Positions 63,131-64,000 of a stretch of DNA of 64,000 bases are shown here, piece after piece. Positions within the stretch are counted from its first letter, which is position 1, and every line of letters starts with the position of its first letter. The notes below the pieces were generated by a model. That model was not told the origin of the DNA and did no database searches. It saw only the letters and a program-made list of their open reading frames with translations. A program made the position numbers and the translations under genes. This DNA comes from Hippopus hippopus (Eukaryota; Mollusca; Bivalvia; Cardiida; Cardiidae). The stretch is taken from assembly GCA_946811185.2 (NCBI GenBank), contig OX328104.1:52064505-52128504 (forward strand), written 5' to 3'.

Positions 63131-63602
63131 TAACTCTACGTTTAAAGCATGTTCCCGGCAGCCACGGCAGCCCCGTTTTTGGGGATTGATGGAATACAAC
63201 GCAGAGGAACGGGATAAGCAAACTTGATCGCATCAGAACTTACCAGCACGTAACAAGCCGTAACAAGACTCAGAGACGATCCGTGTTTGGACGTCGAAGC
63301 CCTTTTTTCATCAATATCGATCAGGCCGTAGTAGAACGCAACGATCAACCCGTTCCGCTATGGTCGGTTAGGTTATATTACGTCAATCCCGTTCTGTCCA
63401 CGGTTGTCAGAAACGTGGCTGCCAGGAACATGGTGTAAACGTAGGGTTCTATCCATGGCTTGTCACGGATACCGTGAGGTACCATAAAGAGACTTAACTA
63501 AACTTGGTAAATGGAGGAAAAACGAACAAAATCTCACAGCACACCACGTTTCGGACAAACGGGGCTGTCGTGGCTGTCGGAAACATGGTGTAAACGTAGG
63601 GT
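63131..63602. mobile_element. Fold-back element with about 60-bp inverted arms
   Basis: CTCTACGTTTAAAGCATGTT and CCACGGCAGCCCCGTTTT are inverted at 63544-63602. A third half-copy (GTGGCTGCCAGGAACATGGT, GTAAACGTAGGGT) lies at 63400-63446. Confidence 0.8.
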
Positions 63603-64000
63603 AAGAAACAAGAACAGACTGTCTTACTTCAAAAATCACCTGAACATTTTCAAACATATTCCCATTCAGCAGTTTCTCATTTTTAAAAAAAAAAAAAAAA
63701 AAAGCCGACTGTAATCAATACAGGAATCAGAAATATTAATAATTATCTTTTCATAGAGAAATATTGCGCTTGAGGTGAAGTCGAGTCATGCTGACATCTC
63801 TTTATTGAGCCCAAAAATACCACAACGTTATTAGGAATCGATTACTCCACGCTGTCTTATCAACTGTTGACTTCATTGATAGAGACATGTTCTTATTTGG
63901 TTGCTGAAAACTTCTTTGTTCGGATGGGTCAATTTTGCCTCGGAGTGGAACGCCATGGTCGAGACAATCACCGCATTCATTTGTCATAAGGCTCCCCTAT

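Overview
This is eukaryotic nuclear DNA: AT-rich, gene-poor, with spliced genes in long introns and very dense repeats. The recurring hairpin transposons, tRNA-headed SINEs and the 'ACAAGAGGGCC...AGGTGAGCTAAAAA' repeat are of the kind I associate with heterodont bivalves (Mya, Dreissena and venerid-like genomes). The species cannot be named from the sequence alone.

Three genes can be assembled by hand from splice signals, reading-frame phase and family motifs. (1) A HIRIP3-like histone chaperone on the + strand, five coding exons between 1346 and 11530 (1152 residues from the first in-frame ATG). It has two large, acidic/basic disordered exons and a small conserved C-terminal domain ending in a CHZ-type motif. 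(2) A glycoside hydrolase family 56 hyaluronidase on the - strand, five coding exons between 23567 and 14238 (411 residues). Signal peptide, DxE catalytic pair and both core disulphide pairs are present, but the usual Cys-rich EGF-like tail is missing. (3) Two consecutive - strand exons (43474-43331 and 41957-41805) of a class A peptide-hormone GPCR covering loop 3 to TM7; its other exons are not in view. Genes 1 and 2 are convergent, with stop codons 2.7 kb apart. The genes look functionally unrelated.

Most of the rest is transposable elements and tandem repeats. Family A is a palindromic MITE of about 190-230 bp with TTAA-CCCTTTACC ends, in about forty copies. Families B (about 260 bp), C (261 bp) and D (about 205 bp) are built round GC-rich hairpins. 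There are longer fold-back families (F, H, I, K and the composite at 38.2-38.9 kb), two SINE types, 3' fragments of a LINE, a dead Tc1-like transposase (20989-22026), and tandem arrays at 18.25-19.38, 41.25-41.7, 53.79-54.07 and 60.2-62.97 kb. Several nestings with clear target-site duplications give a local insertion order.

By region: 0-1.3 kb repeats upstream of HIRIP3; 1.3-11.5 kb HIRIP3 with introns full of family A; 11.5-14.2 kb F element and SINEs; 14.2-23.6 kb hyaluronidase, with a minisatellite and the Tc1 relic in its introns; 23.6-41.8 kb repeats with a few unidentified possible exons; 41.8-43.5 kb GPCR exons; 43.5-60 kb repeats; 60-63 kb satellite; 63-64 kb a fold-back element. No single clearly new biological system stands out. 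The most unusual items are the repeat-rich HIRIP3 exon, the duplicated exon whose splice donor was copied by a SINE, and the modular hairpin families.
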